Positions 8,697 to 17,446 of a stretch of DNA of 42,507 bases are shown here, piece by piece. The notes under the pieces were generated by a model. That model searched no databases. It saw only the letters and a list, made by a program, of their open reading frames with translations, and was not told the origin of the DNA. Position 1 is the first letter of the stretch. Each line of letters opens with the position of its first letter. The position numbers and the translations under genes are program-made. Source of the DNA: Bacteroidales bacterium. Its GTDB lineage: Bacteria > Bacteroidota > Bacteroidia > Bacteroidales > GCA-2711565. The stretch covers positions 1 through 42,507 of the forward strand of contig JANQLW010000066.1 of the NCBI GenBank assembly GCA_028280405.1, given 5' to 3'.

Positions 8697-9308
8697 ATGC
8701 CAATGCATAGTGTGCCACCATATCAGGATGAGGAACTTTTTCAACTGCTAAAAAGAAATAACCGCAAAGGATTCGAGTTATTGTATAAACAGGAATTTAT
8801 TACAGTATTCTATTTTATCAGACGCTTTGTTTCGAATCATCAGGTAGCAGAAGATATAACAACCGAGACCTTCCTGAAACTTTATGCACGCCTTGAAGAT
8901 TTTTCTAATATGACAGGCATACGCACTTTTCTTTACCGGACAGCAAAAAATGCCAGTTTGAATTATCTCCGTGATAACCGCCGCCATGAAGAACACCATG
9001 AACAACTTATTTATTTACTGGAACAAGTGAATGAAGATGCCTATGCCGAACAGCAGTTAACAGCCAGTATTTACCAATATATCTACGAAGAAATAGAAAA
9101 ACTTTCACCCCAATTGAAAAAAGTTTTTATCATGGCTTATATTGAAGATTATTCCAATGAAGAGATTTCCCAAGAACTGGGTATTAATAACCAATCTGTC
9201 AGGAATAGTAAAGCCAGGGCTCTAAGTCAGATTCGTTTAGCGATGATAGCCCGGAAAGACTACGGCCTCTTCTTGTTATGGTTGACCTTAAAATTTTCTA
9301 TGAATTAG
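8697..9308 (+). CDS. ECF-type RNA polymerase sigma factor
   Basis: This 203-residue protein has the sigma-70 region 2 (about 25-95, including GFELLYKQ, VAEDITTETFLKLY and the RTFLYRTAKNASLNYLRD segment) and region 4 (about 130-185, with SPQLKKVFIMAYIEDYSNEEISQELGINNQSVRNSKARAL in outline). In Bacteroidota such sigma factors are activated through a FecR anti-sigma and an N-terminal STN domain of a SusC-type transporter, exactly the genes found at 10940 and 12419. Two minus-strand genes lie between them, which is unusual. The stop codon TAG lies inside the left arm of a palindromic mobile-type repeat, so the natural C-terminus may have been altered by its insertion. A second ATG two codons later is an alternative start. 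Confidence 0.9.
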   Translation: MPMHSVPPYQDEELFQLLKRNNRKGFELLYKQEFITVFYFIRRFVSNHQVAEDITTETFLKLYARLEDFSNMTGIRTFLYRTAKNASLNYLRDNRRHEEHHEQLIYLLEQVNEDAYAEQQLTASIYQYIYEEIEKLSPQLKKVFIMAYIEDYSNEEISQELGINNQSVRNSKARALSQIRLAMIARKDYGLFLLWLTLKFSMN

Positions 9309-9393
9309 GGAAGCAATCCTATTATTTCTATGAATGCCTAAAATATTAAGACTTAAAGGCCTTGAATTGAAGAAAGGATTGCTTCCCTAATTC
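9302..9393. repeat. MITE-like palindromic element, copy A
   Basis: Perfect 19-bp arms, GAATTAGGGAAGCAATCCT (9302-9320) and its reverse complement (9375-9393), enclose a 54-bp spacer. The core GGGAAGCAATCCT...AGGATTGCTTCCC recurs at 26444-26521 and 42372-42414. Copy C at 42372 is a shorter version, in reverse orientation, of this one, lacking about 37 bases of the interior. The left arm overlaps the end of the sigma gene and contains its TAG stop. Confidence 0.85.
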
Positions 9394-9420
9394 AGAAAAG
9401 CTGATGTAGAAAATCTTTTG

Positions 9421-10098
9421 TTAAACTGATAAAAAATATTTTTGAAGGTCGAATTTTCGATCTTTAAACTTTTCGTTCAGGATTTTAAAATGTTTTATCC
9501 TGTCGATTCTGAAAGAACGGTAGTCATGCCTAAGGTGACACCAGGCAATTAAAATCCACTTATTATCTGTTGAATAGAGGGCGTAGGGTTCTATTTTTCG
9601 AAACGAATCTTCGCAATCATTCGGTTTGCGATAGTTAATTTCAGTAAAATTTAAATTGGTAATAGCCAGTTGAATTTCAGAGAGAGCTTTGCTGGATACC
9701 TTTTCAATCGTTTTATCAAACACAAAAATATTGCTATCAAGCCTTTCACTTTTTTCCTGGACAGAACTTCGAAAAACCGATTTAATTTTGGTCATGGCTT
9801 CCTGAAAATTCTCTGCCAAAGATGTATCGTTGGTTTGATTAACCAGATGTTGAGCGGTAATTAATGCATTGGCTTGTTTTTCTGTAAATTGTACTGGAGG
9901 TACGGTATAATCATCCATTAAAGAATATCCTCTGCCTTCGATAGTAATTACCGGAACACCTGATTCTTCCAATTTTCTGATGTCACGATAAATGGTTCTG
10001 ATGCTTACATCGTATTTTTTGGAAAGCTCTGTAGCTGTTAAAATCCGTTTTGATTTTAGAAGCGTTAAAATAGATATAAGCCGTGAAAGTTGCAACAT
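9421..10098 (-). CDS. WYL-domain transcriptional regulator with N-terminal HTH
   Basis: This 225-residue protein has an N-terminal winged helix (HTH_11 type, about 3-60, with TATELSKKYDVSIRTIYRDI) and a C-terminal WYL domain (about 130-210, with EPYALYSTDNKWILIAWC and SFRIDRI). Members of this YafY/DeoR-like family sense small ligands and repress or activate neighbouring genes. ATG 10096-10098 is chosen; an upstream TTG at 10107 falls inside a promoter-like element. The gene follows the VOC gene on the same strand with 59 bases between them, occupied by a 30-bp perfect palindrome that could be its own operator. The pair is inserted between the sigma gene and fecR. Confidence 0.85.
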   Translation of the reverse strand: MLQLSRLISILTLLKSKRILTATELSKKYDVSIRTIYRDIRKLEESGVPVITIEGRGYSLMDDYTVPPVQFTEKQANALITAQHLVNQTNDTSLAENFQEAMTKIKSVFRSSVQEKSERLDSNIFVFDKTIEKVSSKALSEIQLAITNLNFTEINYRKPNDCEDSFRKIEPYALYSTDNKWILIAWCHLRHDYRSFRIDRIKHFKILNEKFKDRKFDLQKYFLSV

Positions 10099-10104
10099 CA
10101 AAAA

Positions 10105-10112
10105 CAAAGATA
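10105..10112 (-). promoter_or_regulatory. Candidate -7 element (TATCTTTG) of the WYL regulator
   Basis: On the minus strand TATCTTTG matches TAnnTTTG. It lies 6 bases before the ATG, so transcription may begin at or beside the start codon, giving a leaderless or nearly leaderless mRNA. It overlaps one end of the 30-bp palindrome. Confidence 0.4.
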
Positions 10113-10137
10113 GTGAATCAAATTTGATTCACTATCT
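10108..10137. promoter_or_regulatory. 30-bp perfect palindrome, candidate operator
   Basis: Each half is AGATAGTGAATCAAA or its exact reverse complement, with no spacer. It overlaps the -7 element of the WYL gene and sits just behind the end of the VOC gene. It could be an autoregulatory operator. As T-rich DNA follows on both strands, a weak AT-rich bidirectional terminator is the alternative. Confidence 0.6.
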
Positions 10138-10157
10138 GATTTTTGTTTTGGTAAAAA

Positions 10158-10541
10158 TTAATTCATTGAATGGAAAGCTACTTTGTTTCCTTCGGTATCG
10201 ATAAACTGAGCGATAAAACCATTTTCACCGATTCCGGTTTTCGGCATAATCACTTTTCCACCGGCAGCTTCGACTCTTGAAAGGGGCTTGGCTAAGTCAT
10301 CACCTCCATTTAGATAAACAGTACTTCCATCGGCAGAAGGTTTTAAACCTTCCATTTCTACGATGGCTCCTCCAACACCTTTTTCCATATCGCATGGAAA
10401 AAATCCGTATTTCATGTTAGCCATGGACTCATCTGTCATAGGCATATCCATCAATTCAGCGCCTAATACAGTGCTATAAAACTTTTTTGCTCTTTCATAA
10501 TTTGTTACCGGAATTTCGAACCAATTAATTGCATTTGTCAT
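10158..10541 (-). CDS. VOC-family (glyoxalase/bleomycin-resistance fold) protein
   Basis: This 127-residue single-module VOC protein has the typical opening INWFEIPVTNYERAKKFYSTVLG, a central GGAIVEMEG and the C-terminal strand NGFIAQFIDTEGNKVAFHS. Such proteins dimerise to form a metal- or ligand-binding cup and include lyases, dioxygenases and antibiotic-binding proteins. The substrate cannot be named. It starts at ATG 10539-10541, with a TATATTTG promoter element upstream, and precedes the WYL regulator on the same strand. Confidence 0.85.
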   Translation of the reverse strand: MTNAINWFEIPVTNYERAKKFYSTVLGAELMDMPMTDESMANMKYGFFPCDMEKGVGGAIVEMEGLKPSADGSTVYLNGGDDLAKPLSRVEAAGGKVIMPKTGIGENGFIAQFIDTEGNKVAFHSMN

Positions 10542-10939
10542 AATTTCTAAAATTTAATGTTTAACGTGAAGCAAATATAAATGGTATTGTGTCAGAAGAT
10601 GTCAGGGGTTGAAATTAATTTTGAAATTTGTTGGCCTGACTGTAGCTAACGAATATACAGGCCGGATCGGATGGGCAGGAATATAAAAGTAATGATATTC
10701 CTCGCAAAGAAGGCAAAATAGAAATACGCAAAAAGCGCAGAGTCTTTGCGGGTTTTGCGTAAAAAATCTTAGCGATTTGCGTGGATAAATAATTAAACCT
10801 TGATTAACATTCGGAATTAAAAAAATGAGTAGTTTGATAAAAGATGTGTATAGAGAGTAGCTAGCACTTAAATAAATATTTCTCCAAAATCTTTGAGTAC
10901 AAATTAGGTACATAGGTGTTATTACCTGAAAGCACCGCT
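10542..10939. other. 398-bp intergenic region with VOC promoter and repeat text
   Basis: On the minus strand TATATTTG (10572-10579) is a good -7 element for the VOC gene. Between about 10700 and 10790 runs degenerate repeat text of 'cgcaaag / tttgcgt' words (GCGCAGAGTCTTTGCGG, TTTTGCGTAAAAAATC, ATTTGCGTGG), a type of dispersed repeat also hinted at near 26715-26745. No coding signal is convincing. Only the last part can hold the fecR promoter; no TAnnTTTG match was found there. Confidence 0.45.
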
Positions 10940-12196
10940 ATGTCTAAAACAATAAATCGGATAAAATTATTGGTGATCAAACAACTGGAATCCAGTTTAG
11001 ATGAGGACGAACAAAAGTATCTGGATGATTGGATGAATGAATCCCCCTTAAACCGTGAAGCCATTGAAGAATTCCTGCATGAAGATAGCCTTCGTCAAGG
11101 TATTACCCTGCTTTATCAGACCAGAAATAAAGTATGGAAAAGGATAGAAGAAAAACTATCAGAACCTAAAGTAATCCCTATTCGCCGGAGAAGATGGAAA
11201 TGGACTGCAGCTGCAGCCATAATAATTGTCCCCATACTTATCGGGATAGGTACCATTTCTTATAGATTATTCATTAAAGATTCCATTTCTGATATCGTTG
11301 AAATACCGCCTCAGGCAGAACGTTTTAAAAATGATGTATCCCCCGGTGGCAACAAAGCCATGCTCACTCTTGCAGATGGTCATAGGATTACTCTCGACAG
11401 CATTCAAACCGGAAACTTTGCCCAACAGGGAAATACCAAAATCATCAAATTGGATAACGGTCAATTACTCTATAGCGATACCATTTCAGGATTAGGAAGT
11501 GAGCATATTCTTAAAAGCAGAGAGCTTCAGCCTCGAATAAATACATTAACCACCCCCTGCGGTGGCCAATACCAACTTACGTTGGCTGACGGCACCAGGG
11601 CATGGCTCAATGCAGCTTCTGCTATTACCTTCCCTTCGGCTTTTAACGGAAACGAACGCAGGGTAGAAATAAAAGGTGAGGTTTATTTTGAAGTAGCAGA
11701 GAACAAAAAAATGCCATTTATAGTGGAGGTCAATGATAAAGCAGAAGTAAAAGTCCTTGGTACCCATTTTAACATCAATGCATACGATGACGAACATAAT
11801 ATCAAAACCACTTTACTGGAAGGTAGTGTCAATGTCTCTTCGTCCCTCAGTCCCTCAGTCTCTTCATCTTTTCGTCATTCAGTCACCCTCATGCCCGGTG
11901 AACAGGCTTCTTTAAACGAAAAGAACGAGTTGCATGTAAAAAAAGTGGAGATCAACGAAATCATTGCCTGGAAAGACGGAATCTTTCAGTTTAATGAAAC
12001 TGATCTCAAGACTGTGATGCGGAAATTGGCACGCTGGTACGACGTGGAAGTAGAGTTCCGTGGCAAAGTTCCTGTGCAGCATTTTGGAGGAGCCATCTCC
12101 CGGCAAAGTAATTTATCACAGGTACTAAAGATGTTAGAGATTAGTGGGGTGTACTTTGAAATAGAAGGACGAAAAGTAATTATTATGGAAAGGTAA
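10940..12196 (+). CDS. FecR-family anti-sigma / sigma regulator
   Basis: This 418-residue inner-membrane protein relays a signal from the SusC STN domain to the ECF sigma factor. The N-terminal cytoplasmic part (1-80) would bind sigma. A basic patch RRRRWKW precedes one membrane segment (about 85-108). The periplasmic FecR domain follows (about 190-300, with TLADGTRAWLNAASAITFP and GEVYFEVA), and then a DUF4974-type C-terminal module (about 340-418). ATG 10940 is preferred over GTG 10916. Residues around 300-315 are a Ser-rich stretch encoded by iterated CCCTCAGT/CATTCAGT words, probably an in-frame repeat expansion in a surface loop. Its cognate sigma is probably the gene at 8697, separated by two minus-strand genes. 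Confidence 0.9.
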   Translation: MSKTINRIKLLVIKQLESSLDEDEQKYLDDWMNESPLNREAIEEFLHEDSLRQGITLLYQTRNKVWKRIEEKLSEPKVIPIRRRRWKWTAAAAIIIVPILIGIGTISYRLFIKDSISDIVEIPPQAERFKNDVSPGGNKAMLTLADGHRITLDSIQTGNFAQQGNTKIIKLDNGQLLYSDTISGLGSEHILKSRELQPRINTLTTPCGGQYQLTLADGTRAWLNAASAITFPSAFNGNERRVEIKGEVYFEVAENKKMPFIVEVNDKAEVKVLGTHFNINAYDDEHNIKTTLLEGSVNVSSSLSPSVSSSFRHSVTLMPGEQASLNEKNELHVKKVEINEIIAWKDGIFQFNETDLKTVMRKLARWYDVEVEFRGKVPVQHFGGAISRQSNLSQVLKMLEISGVYFEIEGRKVIIMER

Positions 12197-12200
12197 ATGG

Positions 12201-12251
12201 GTTGCTGGTTACTGGTTGCTAGTTCCAAACCAGCAACCAGTAACCAGCAAC
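12201..12251. promoter_or_regulatory. 20-bp perfect hairpin between fecR and susC
   Basis: Arms GTTGCTGGTTACTGGTTGCT (12201-12220) and its exact reverse complement (12232-12251) enclose an 11-base loop, starting 4 bases after the fecR stop. No T-run follows, so it is not a classic terminator. As RNA it would be a very stable stem between the anti-sigma and transporter genes, and could lower read-through or protect the fecR mRNA. The arms are themselves made of iterated GGTTGCT/GGTTACT words, pointing to a dispersed repeat. Confidence 0.75.
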
Positions 12252-12418
12252 AAATATCTAAAGAAAGGAGGAACCTGGAAAGTAAAAAACAAAACACTCT
12301 AAAACCCCGACATAAAAAACCGCCCCGGATTGCAGCCGGAACGGTTAAATTGTCCGGGTTAAACAAAAAACAATCTGAACAGATAGCATCATATGTTTAA
12401 CCAAAACTTTACAAAAAT

Positions 12419-15400
12419 ATGAAAAAACTAACTAGTGTCCGTAAAACGTTTGGCCAAAACCGCCAGCGTATCAAACGGGGAATGAACCAAATGCTGAGAA
12501 TTATGAAACTGACAACGATCATACTTCTGATTAGCTGTATGCAATTAAGTGCAGCGGTTTACTCCCAAAAGGTAAACCTTTCGCAGCAGAATGTAACCAT
12601 CGAGAAAGTATTCAGGGAAATCAGGGAGCAAACTGGTTACCTTTTCTTTTACAATACCGAATGGTTGAAAAAAGCACAGCCGGTAACGATTAACCTGGAA
12701 AATGTCACAATTGAAGAGGCTCTTGAACAATGCTTCAAAAACCAACCCTTGCATTATACCATTGTAGATAATACGGTGGTGATAGGGCTGACCGACGACA
12801 ATGCTGCTGAAATAAACCCGATAACAATCACCGGTAAAATAACCGACTCTGATGGTCTGCCTTTACCCGGTGCCACCATTATGGAAAAAGGCACTACTAA
12901 GGGAGTAATTTCTGATGTGGATGGAAACTTTACACTTAGTGTAGTCGGTACAAATTCCATACTTAAGATTTCTTACATTGGATTTGAAACACAGGAAATA
13001 ACCATAGGTAACAAAACAACTATTAATGTTGTACTTAAACCAAGTGCAGCTAGTTTAGATGAAGTAGTTATAGTAGGTTACGGAACCCAGAAGAAGGAAC
13101 AAATTGGAAGTGCAGTATCCCAGGTAAAAGGAGAAGATATTGAAGAAAAAGCTGTAGGAGCATTAAGTTTTGAACAAATACTAGGTGGACAGATCAAAGG
13201 AGTCCAGATCACCCAGGCCTCAGGTGCTCCCGGTGCTGCTGCTACTATTCGTATAAGGGGAATCACATCTCCTTTTGGGGGTAGTAACAACCAACCCCTA
13301 TACGTGATCGACGGAGTACCTTTTAATACGGATGCCCAGTTTGATGCCGGAAGATTTAATTCGTTTTTTACGAAAACTCAAAACCCTTTACTTGGTATTA
13401 GCCCTGGAGATATTGAAAGTGTCACCGTATTGAAAGATGCAGGGGCCACGGCTATTTATGGTTCCAGGGGAGCTAACGGAGTGATTTTAATTACAACAAA
13501 AAAAGGGCAAAATAATACGCCCATTAGAACAACATTTGAATACAGCCTGAGCCTGAATAACCCCATTAAAAAACTGGAGATGCTGGATGCCGAAGGTTTC
13601 AAAAAGTTTCACCTGATGGTTGCCCGTAATACACTTGCAGCTTATGATGCAGGAAATGCTTTATATAGTGGTTATTTATCAGCAGCACAAATTATAGATC
13701 CTACTACAGGACAACCCAGGGAAACATTCTATGATATTTCAACAGGCAAAAATGTACCCTTATTCGGGAATTCAGATATTTACTGGCAGGATGAGATTTA
13801 TCGTAACAATGCCCCAGTTCATCAATGGAACCTAAATATGAGTGGGGGAAATGCCACTACCACTTTCTCAATAGGCTTATCGCATACCGACCAAAAGCCA
13901 TTAACGAAAAAATCCAGTTTTAAAAAATACGGAGTCAGGTTAAATATAGAGTCAAAAGTTAATAATTGGCTAAAAGTTGGATCTTCCTTAAATTATAATG
14001 GCAGCAGGGATTTTAGCCCTCAAAGAAGTACAACCGCCTCTTTTGGAATATTATATTTTCGTCCTGATTTTCCCATTTATAATGAGGATGGATCATTTTT
14101 CAGGCCTGCCGGTTATACCATTAATATAGCACCCGGTACCGGTTTGGTTTACCGTTGGGATGCCAATCCTGTAGCTGGACTGGAAAATGAGAATATTCAT
14201 TATGCTACGGCATTTATAGGAAATGTTTATGCAGAAGCAACTCTTTTTAAAGGTTTTAAATTTCGTGCCAGCGCCAATGCAGGTATATTTAAAAACAGGG
14301 GCCGGAATTTTGTACCGGTAAGAAGCCAAGGTTTGGCAATCACTACAAAAAGCACTCTTAATAATAGTATTTCGGAAAATACAAATACATCCTTTAACCT
14401 ACAGGGGACTTATCAACGAAAAATCGACAAGCATAATATTGACCTGATGGTCGGGGCCTCCTGGGATAAGGCATCTTACTACAGAAGCTATATTAGCTAT
14501 TCCGATCTGGCCGATGATTATGTACTGACCAATGGCCCTTCGGCTGCAACCATTGATAGGTCAGGTGATGGCAGGGCGCAGAGCGGTATCAATTCACTTT
14601 ATGGAAGAGCTCAATATTCCTATGACGGAAAATACACGGCTACTTTTAACCTGAGAACAGATAAATCTTCCAAATTTGGCCCGGGTAATAAAAGAGCATG
14701 GTTCCCTTCACTGGCATTGAACTGGAATATGGACAGAGAAAAGTTTATGGAGAATCTTGATGTTGTAAATAAACTGATCTTAAGGGCCAGTTATGGAGAG
14801 TCTGGTTCAGCTAATGTAAACGATTTTGTGTACCTACAGTTCTTTGAAGTGGGCACCTTCGGAGATAAAGAATACGAATCTGGGAATACGGCTATTGTTC
14901 CCAATTCAACTTATCCCAATACGGATATAGGCTGGGAATCTACCAGAGAATTTAACTTTGGACTGAATTTCTCTTTATTTTCCAATCGTCTATATGGTAG
15001 TTTGGATATCTATAATAAAAAAACAAGTGGAATTTTAATTACTTCTCCTTTCCCATGGGAGTCGGGAGCTTTAAGTTTTACAAGCAATCTGGCTGATGTG
15101 AGCAATAAAGGATGGGAACTGGAAATAGGTACAGATTTGATCCGTACAAATGATATTAAATGGTCATTGAGTATTAATATTGCTGCCAACCGCAATAAGG
15201 TGGAAAATATGGAGGGTCATGGATTGCCGGCTTACCAGTCCCGGTATTATACGGTTGGAGAACCCATTGGAAATATAATAGGTTATCGTGTGGAAAGAAT
15301 CATTCAGACACAGACAGAAATTGATGCCCTGAATGCAGCATCGCCTACAGGTACATATCATAATTCTTATACTGCTCCCGGTGATTATTTATATAAAGAT

Positions 15401-15961
15401 TTAAATGGGGATGGAAGAATTACTTCTGATGATCAGGAAAGTATAGGCAATACACAACCGGATTATTTCGGAGGATTTAATACCCAATTAAGCTATAAAA
15501 GATTTTCAGTATTGGCTAGTTTCCATTATTCCATCGGTAATGAGGCGATCTGGAATAACCATGGACGCTTGATAGATTATACTAATCCAGGGCAAAATGC
15601 TTCTCCGATTGCTTTAAATGATACCTGGACCACGGAAAATACGGATGCTACCTATACTCGTATTATCTATGGCATCAGAGTTAATGCACGCACTAATGAT
15701 GTCAATTTACAGGATGCTTCATTTTTACGGTTAAAAATACTTCGTTTAAACTATGAGATCCCTGAAAAAATCATGCACAGATTATCTTTAAAAAGTGCCA
15801 CGGTATATATTTCTGCAACCAACTTATTTACCTGGACCGGTTTTAAAGGAGTTGACCCGGAAACAGGGGGAACTGATATGACCATATTTGGTGCTCAGTA
15901 CAATAGAGATGCATTCCCTTATTCCAAAACTTTTTCTTTTGGGGTAAAGATAGGTTTATAA
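12419..15961 (+). CDS. SusC/RagA-family TonB-dependent outer-membrane transporter with STN domain
   Basis: This 1180-residue outer-membrane receptor follows fecR. After an extended basic N-terminus and a signal segment (about 28-50, ending SAAVYSQ) comes an STN domain (about 58-120), used for signalling to FecR. Next is a carboxypeptidase-regulatory-like beta-sandwich (about 138-210, ITGKITDSDGLPLPGATI), then the plug (LDEVVIVGYGTQKK, LYVIDGVPF, GATAIYGSRGANGVILITTKKG) and a 22-strand-type barrel ending in aromatic SFGVKIGL. It would import an oligomeric or bulky nutrient with the SusD partner 28 bases downstream, powered by TonB. The substrate is not evident, because no glycoside hydrolase or peptidase is adjacent. 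The long N-terminus is typical of STN-carrying SusC proteins, supporting ATG 12419. Confidence 0.95.
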   Translation: MKKLTSVRKTFGQNRQRIKRGMNQMLRIMKLTTIILLISCMQLSAAVYSQKVNLSQQNVTIEKVFREIREQTGYLFFYNTEWLKKAQPVTINLENVTIEEALEQCFKNQPLHYTIVDNTVVIGLTDDNAAEINPITITGKITDSDGLPLPGATIMEKGTTKGVISDVDGNFTLSVVGTNSILKISYIGFETQEITIGNKTTINVVLKPSAASLDEVVIVGYGTQKKEQIGSAVSQVKGEDIEEKAVGALSFEQILGGQIKGVQITQASGAPGAAATIRIRGITSPFGGSNNQPLYVIDGVPFNTDAQFDAGRFNSFFTKTQNPLLGISPGDIESVTVLKDAGATAIYGSRGANGVILITTKKGQNNTPIRTTFEYSLSLNNPIKKLEMLDAEGFKKFHLMVARNTLAAYDAGNALYSGYLSAAQIIDPTTGQPRETFYDISTGKNVPLFGNSDIYWQDEIYRNNAPVHQWNLNMSGGNATTTFSIGLSHTDQKPLTKKSSFKKYGVRLNIESKVNNWLKVGSSLNYNGSRDFSPQRSTTASFGILYFRPDFPIYNEDGSFFRPAGYTINIAPGTGLVYRWDANPVAGLENENIHYATAFIGNVYAEATLFKGFKFRASANAGIFKNRGRNFVPVRSQGLAITTKSTLNNSISENTNTSFNLQGTYQRKIDKHNIDLMVGASWDKASYYRSYISYSDLADDYVLTNGPSAATIDRSGDGRAQSGINSLYGRAQYSYDGKYTATFNLRTDKSSKFGPGNKRAWFPSLALNWNMDREKFMENLDVVNKLILRASYGESGSANVNDFVYLQFFEVGTFGDKEYESGNTAIVPNSTYPNTDIGWESTREFNFGLNFSLFSNRLYGSLDIYNKKTSGILITSPFPWESGALSFTSNLADVSNKGWELEIGTDLIRTNDIKWSLSINIAANRNKVENMEGHGLPAYQSRYYTVGEPIGNIIGYRVERIIQTQTEIDALNAASPTGTYHNSYTAPGDYLYKDLNGDGRITSDDQESIGNTQPDYFGGFNTQLSYKRFSVLASFHYSIGNEAIWNNHGRLIDYTNPGQNASPIALNDTWTTENTDATYTRIIYGIRVNARTNDVNLQDASFLRLKILRLNYEIPEKIMHRLSLKSATVYISATNLFTWTGFKGVDPETGGTDMTIFGAQYNRDAFPYSKTFSFGVKIGL

Positions 15962-15989
15962 GTTTAATAATTGAATTAAAATATTAGAT

Positions 15990-17405
15990 ATGAAAAAAAT
16001 TAAATATATAATTATAACGTTGGGAATAATGATCTTTATGCATTCCTGTGATTTGACAGGTTCGGTGGATGAGATCAAGCCTTTTTATAAACTAACGGAA
16101 GAAAACCTGTTTACAGATGCTGAAAAAACAGAATCTGTACTAAGTGGAGTTTATACAGGTTGGAGGCAGAATCGTCTTTCTAGATTAACTTCTTTTAATG
16201 GGACATTATTATCTGGGAATTATACCGGCGATGAAGCGCTTGAAACAAACAATGTTAGTCCTGACCATTCTTATGTGGAAGGATATGGAGAGTATTATGG
16301 TCTGATTCAACGTGCCAATTATTTGATCAAAGCATTGCAATCGGAACAGGAAATTCCAGGCTTAACAGCTATAAGAAGATTAGAAATAGAAGCTGAAGCA
16401 CGCTTGCAAAGAGCTATGGGGCATTTCTTTTTATTAAGATCCTTTGGGCAGTTTTATGATTTAAATTCCCAATACGGAATAGTCATAAGATCCACCCCGG
16501 TTAGTGGAAATGAGGATATGCCCAGAGCTACAGTACAACAAGCTTATGATCAGATCATCTCGGATCTGGATTATGCCATGATCAATGCACCGGCCACAGC
16601 CGACGCGGGACGTTTAACAAAATATGCTGCAAAGGCATTTAAAGCAAAGGTATTATTGTATACTGAGGATTGGAACGGAGCGGCAAGCCTTGCCCTGGAA
16701 GTGATAAATTCAGGAGTCTATGAATTAAAAAGCGATTTCAGGGATCTTTATGCCGAAGGCTATAAATCAAAGGAGGTGATCTTTTCTCCCATCTCTATTT
16801 ATCCTAATTTAGAGGTATATCTTGCTAGGTTTGAGTCTCCTGGTTTATTATTGAAACAAGCAGCTGATAAAGGACATGATGATGGTGATCCTTTAACAGA
16901 CATTGATTCGGATGGAGATTTAGTAACAGGTAAAGGCTTTGACCCCCGATTTGCTTATGCCCATGCAACTTCAACCCTGCCATCAGGAGTGTATAATAAT
17001 AAATATGTTTTTCCTTTACGTGCTCCCGGTCAGCAAAATTCTCTTTTTATATTGCGATTAGGGGAACTCTATTTAATTTATGCAGAAGCTAGAGCAAGAG
17101 TCGGTTCGGGAGTTGACACAGATGCCTTAGCCAGGCTCAACGCCATTCGTCAAAGAGCAGGGCTTTCTGATGCAGCTCCCGCAACAAAAGCTGAACTTTT
17201 GGAAGCCATCAGGCTTGAGAAAAACCTGGAACTCTTTGCTGAAATAGGTGAACCCTGGTTTGATATGGTACGATACCATATTCTGGGAGATATTAATATA
17301 TCGGATATAAAATCCACCATTACAAATAATAACCAGCTTATTTTACCCATCCCTACGCTTGCCTTATCAGGTAATGGCGGATTGGTACAAAACCCTGGTT
17401 ATTAA
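15990..17405 (+). CDS. SusD/RagB-family outer-membrane lipoprotein
   Basis: This 471-residue lipoprotein has a signal peptide ending in FMHSC, with the lipidated Cys at 20. It has the helical TPR-like SusD fold: the N-terminal segment ENLFTDAEKTESVLSGVY, QRANYLIKAL, and the RLGELYLIYAEARARVG helix with LNAIRQRAG followed by EAIRLEKNLELFAEIGEPWFDMVRY, the hallmark C-terminal region. It caps the SusC barrel and binds substrate at the cell surface. It is in one operon with susC, and a 33-bp palindrome lies just after its stop. Confidence 0.95.
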   Translation: MKKIKYIIITLGIMIFMHSCDLTGSVDEIKPFYKLTEENLFTDAEKTESVLSGVYTGWRQNRLSRLTSFNGTLLSGNYTGDEALETNNVSPDHSYVEGYGEYYGLIQRANYLIKALQSEQEIPGLTAIRRLEIEAEARLQRAMGHFFLLRSFGQFYDLNSQYGIVIRSTPVSGNEDMPRATVQQAYDQIISDLDYAMINAPATADAGRLTKYAAKAFKAKVLLYTEDWNGAASLALEVINSGVYELKSDFRDLYAEGYKSKEVIFSPISIYPNLEVYLARFESPGLLLKQAADKGHDDGDPLTDIDSDGDLVTGKGFDPRFAYAHATSTLPSGVYNNKYVFPLRAPGQQNSLFILRLGELYLIYAEARARVGSGVDTDALARLNAIRQRAGLSDAAPATKAELLEAIRLEKNLELFAEIGEPWFDMVRYHILGDINISDIKSTITNNNQLILPIPTLALSGNGGLVQNPGY

Positions 17406-17413
17406 ATCTTCCA

Positions 17414-17446
17414 ATCCCTGCGAGGGTTTTAAACCCTCGCAGGGAT
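17414..17446. terminator. Near-perfect palindrome after susD
   Basis: Arms ATCCCTGCGAGGGTTT (17414-17429) and its exact reverse complement (17431-17446) are separated by one T. It is a GC-rich hairpin 9 bases after the susD stop but without a following T-run, so it may slow or stop transcription at the operon end. A dispersed palindromic repeat is an equally good description. Confidence 0.6.

Noticed and set aside
9302..9393. Element A as a CRISPR-type repeat or rRNA-like structure
   Set aside because: It has a single unit per site with inverted, not direct, repeats and no spacer series.
10602..10913. 103-residue minus-strand ORF in the gap before fecR
   Set aside because: It runs through degenerate repeat text, has a low-complexity, Phe/Cys-rich translation without domain character, and no promoter or ribosome-binding sequence.
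12197..12400. 67-codon ORF directly after fecR
   Set aside because: Its first third is the 20-bp hairpin repeat in translation and the rest is basic low-complexity sequence. An AAGGAGG lies inside it at about 12265 but no start codon follows at a useful distance.
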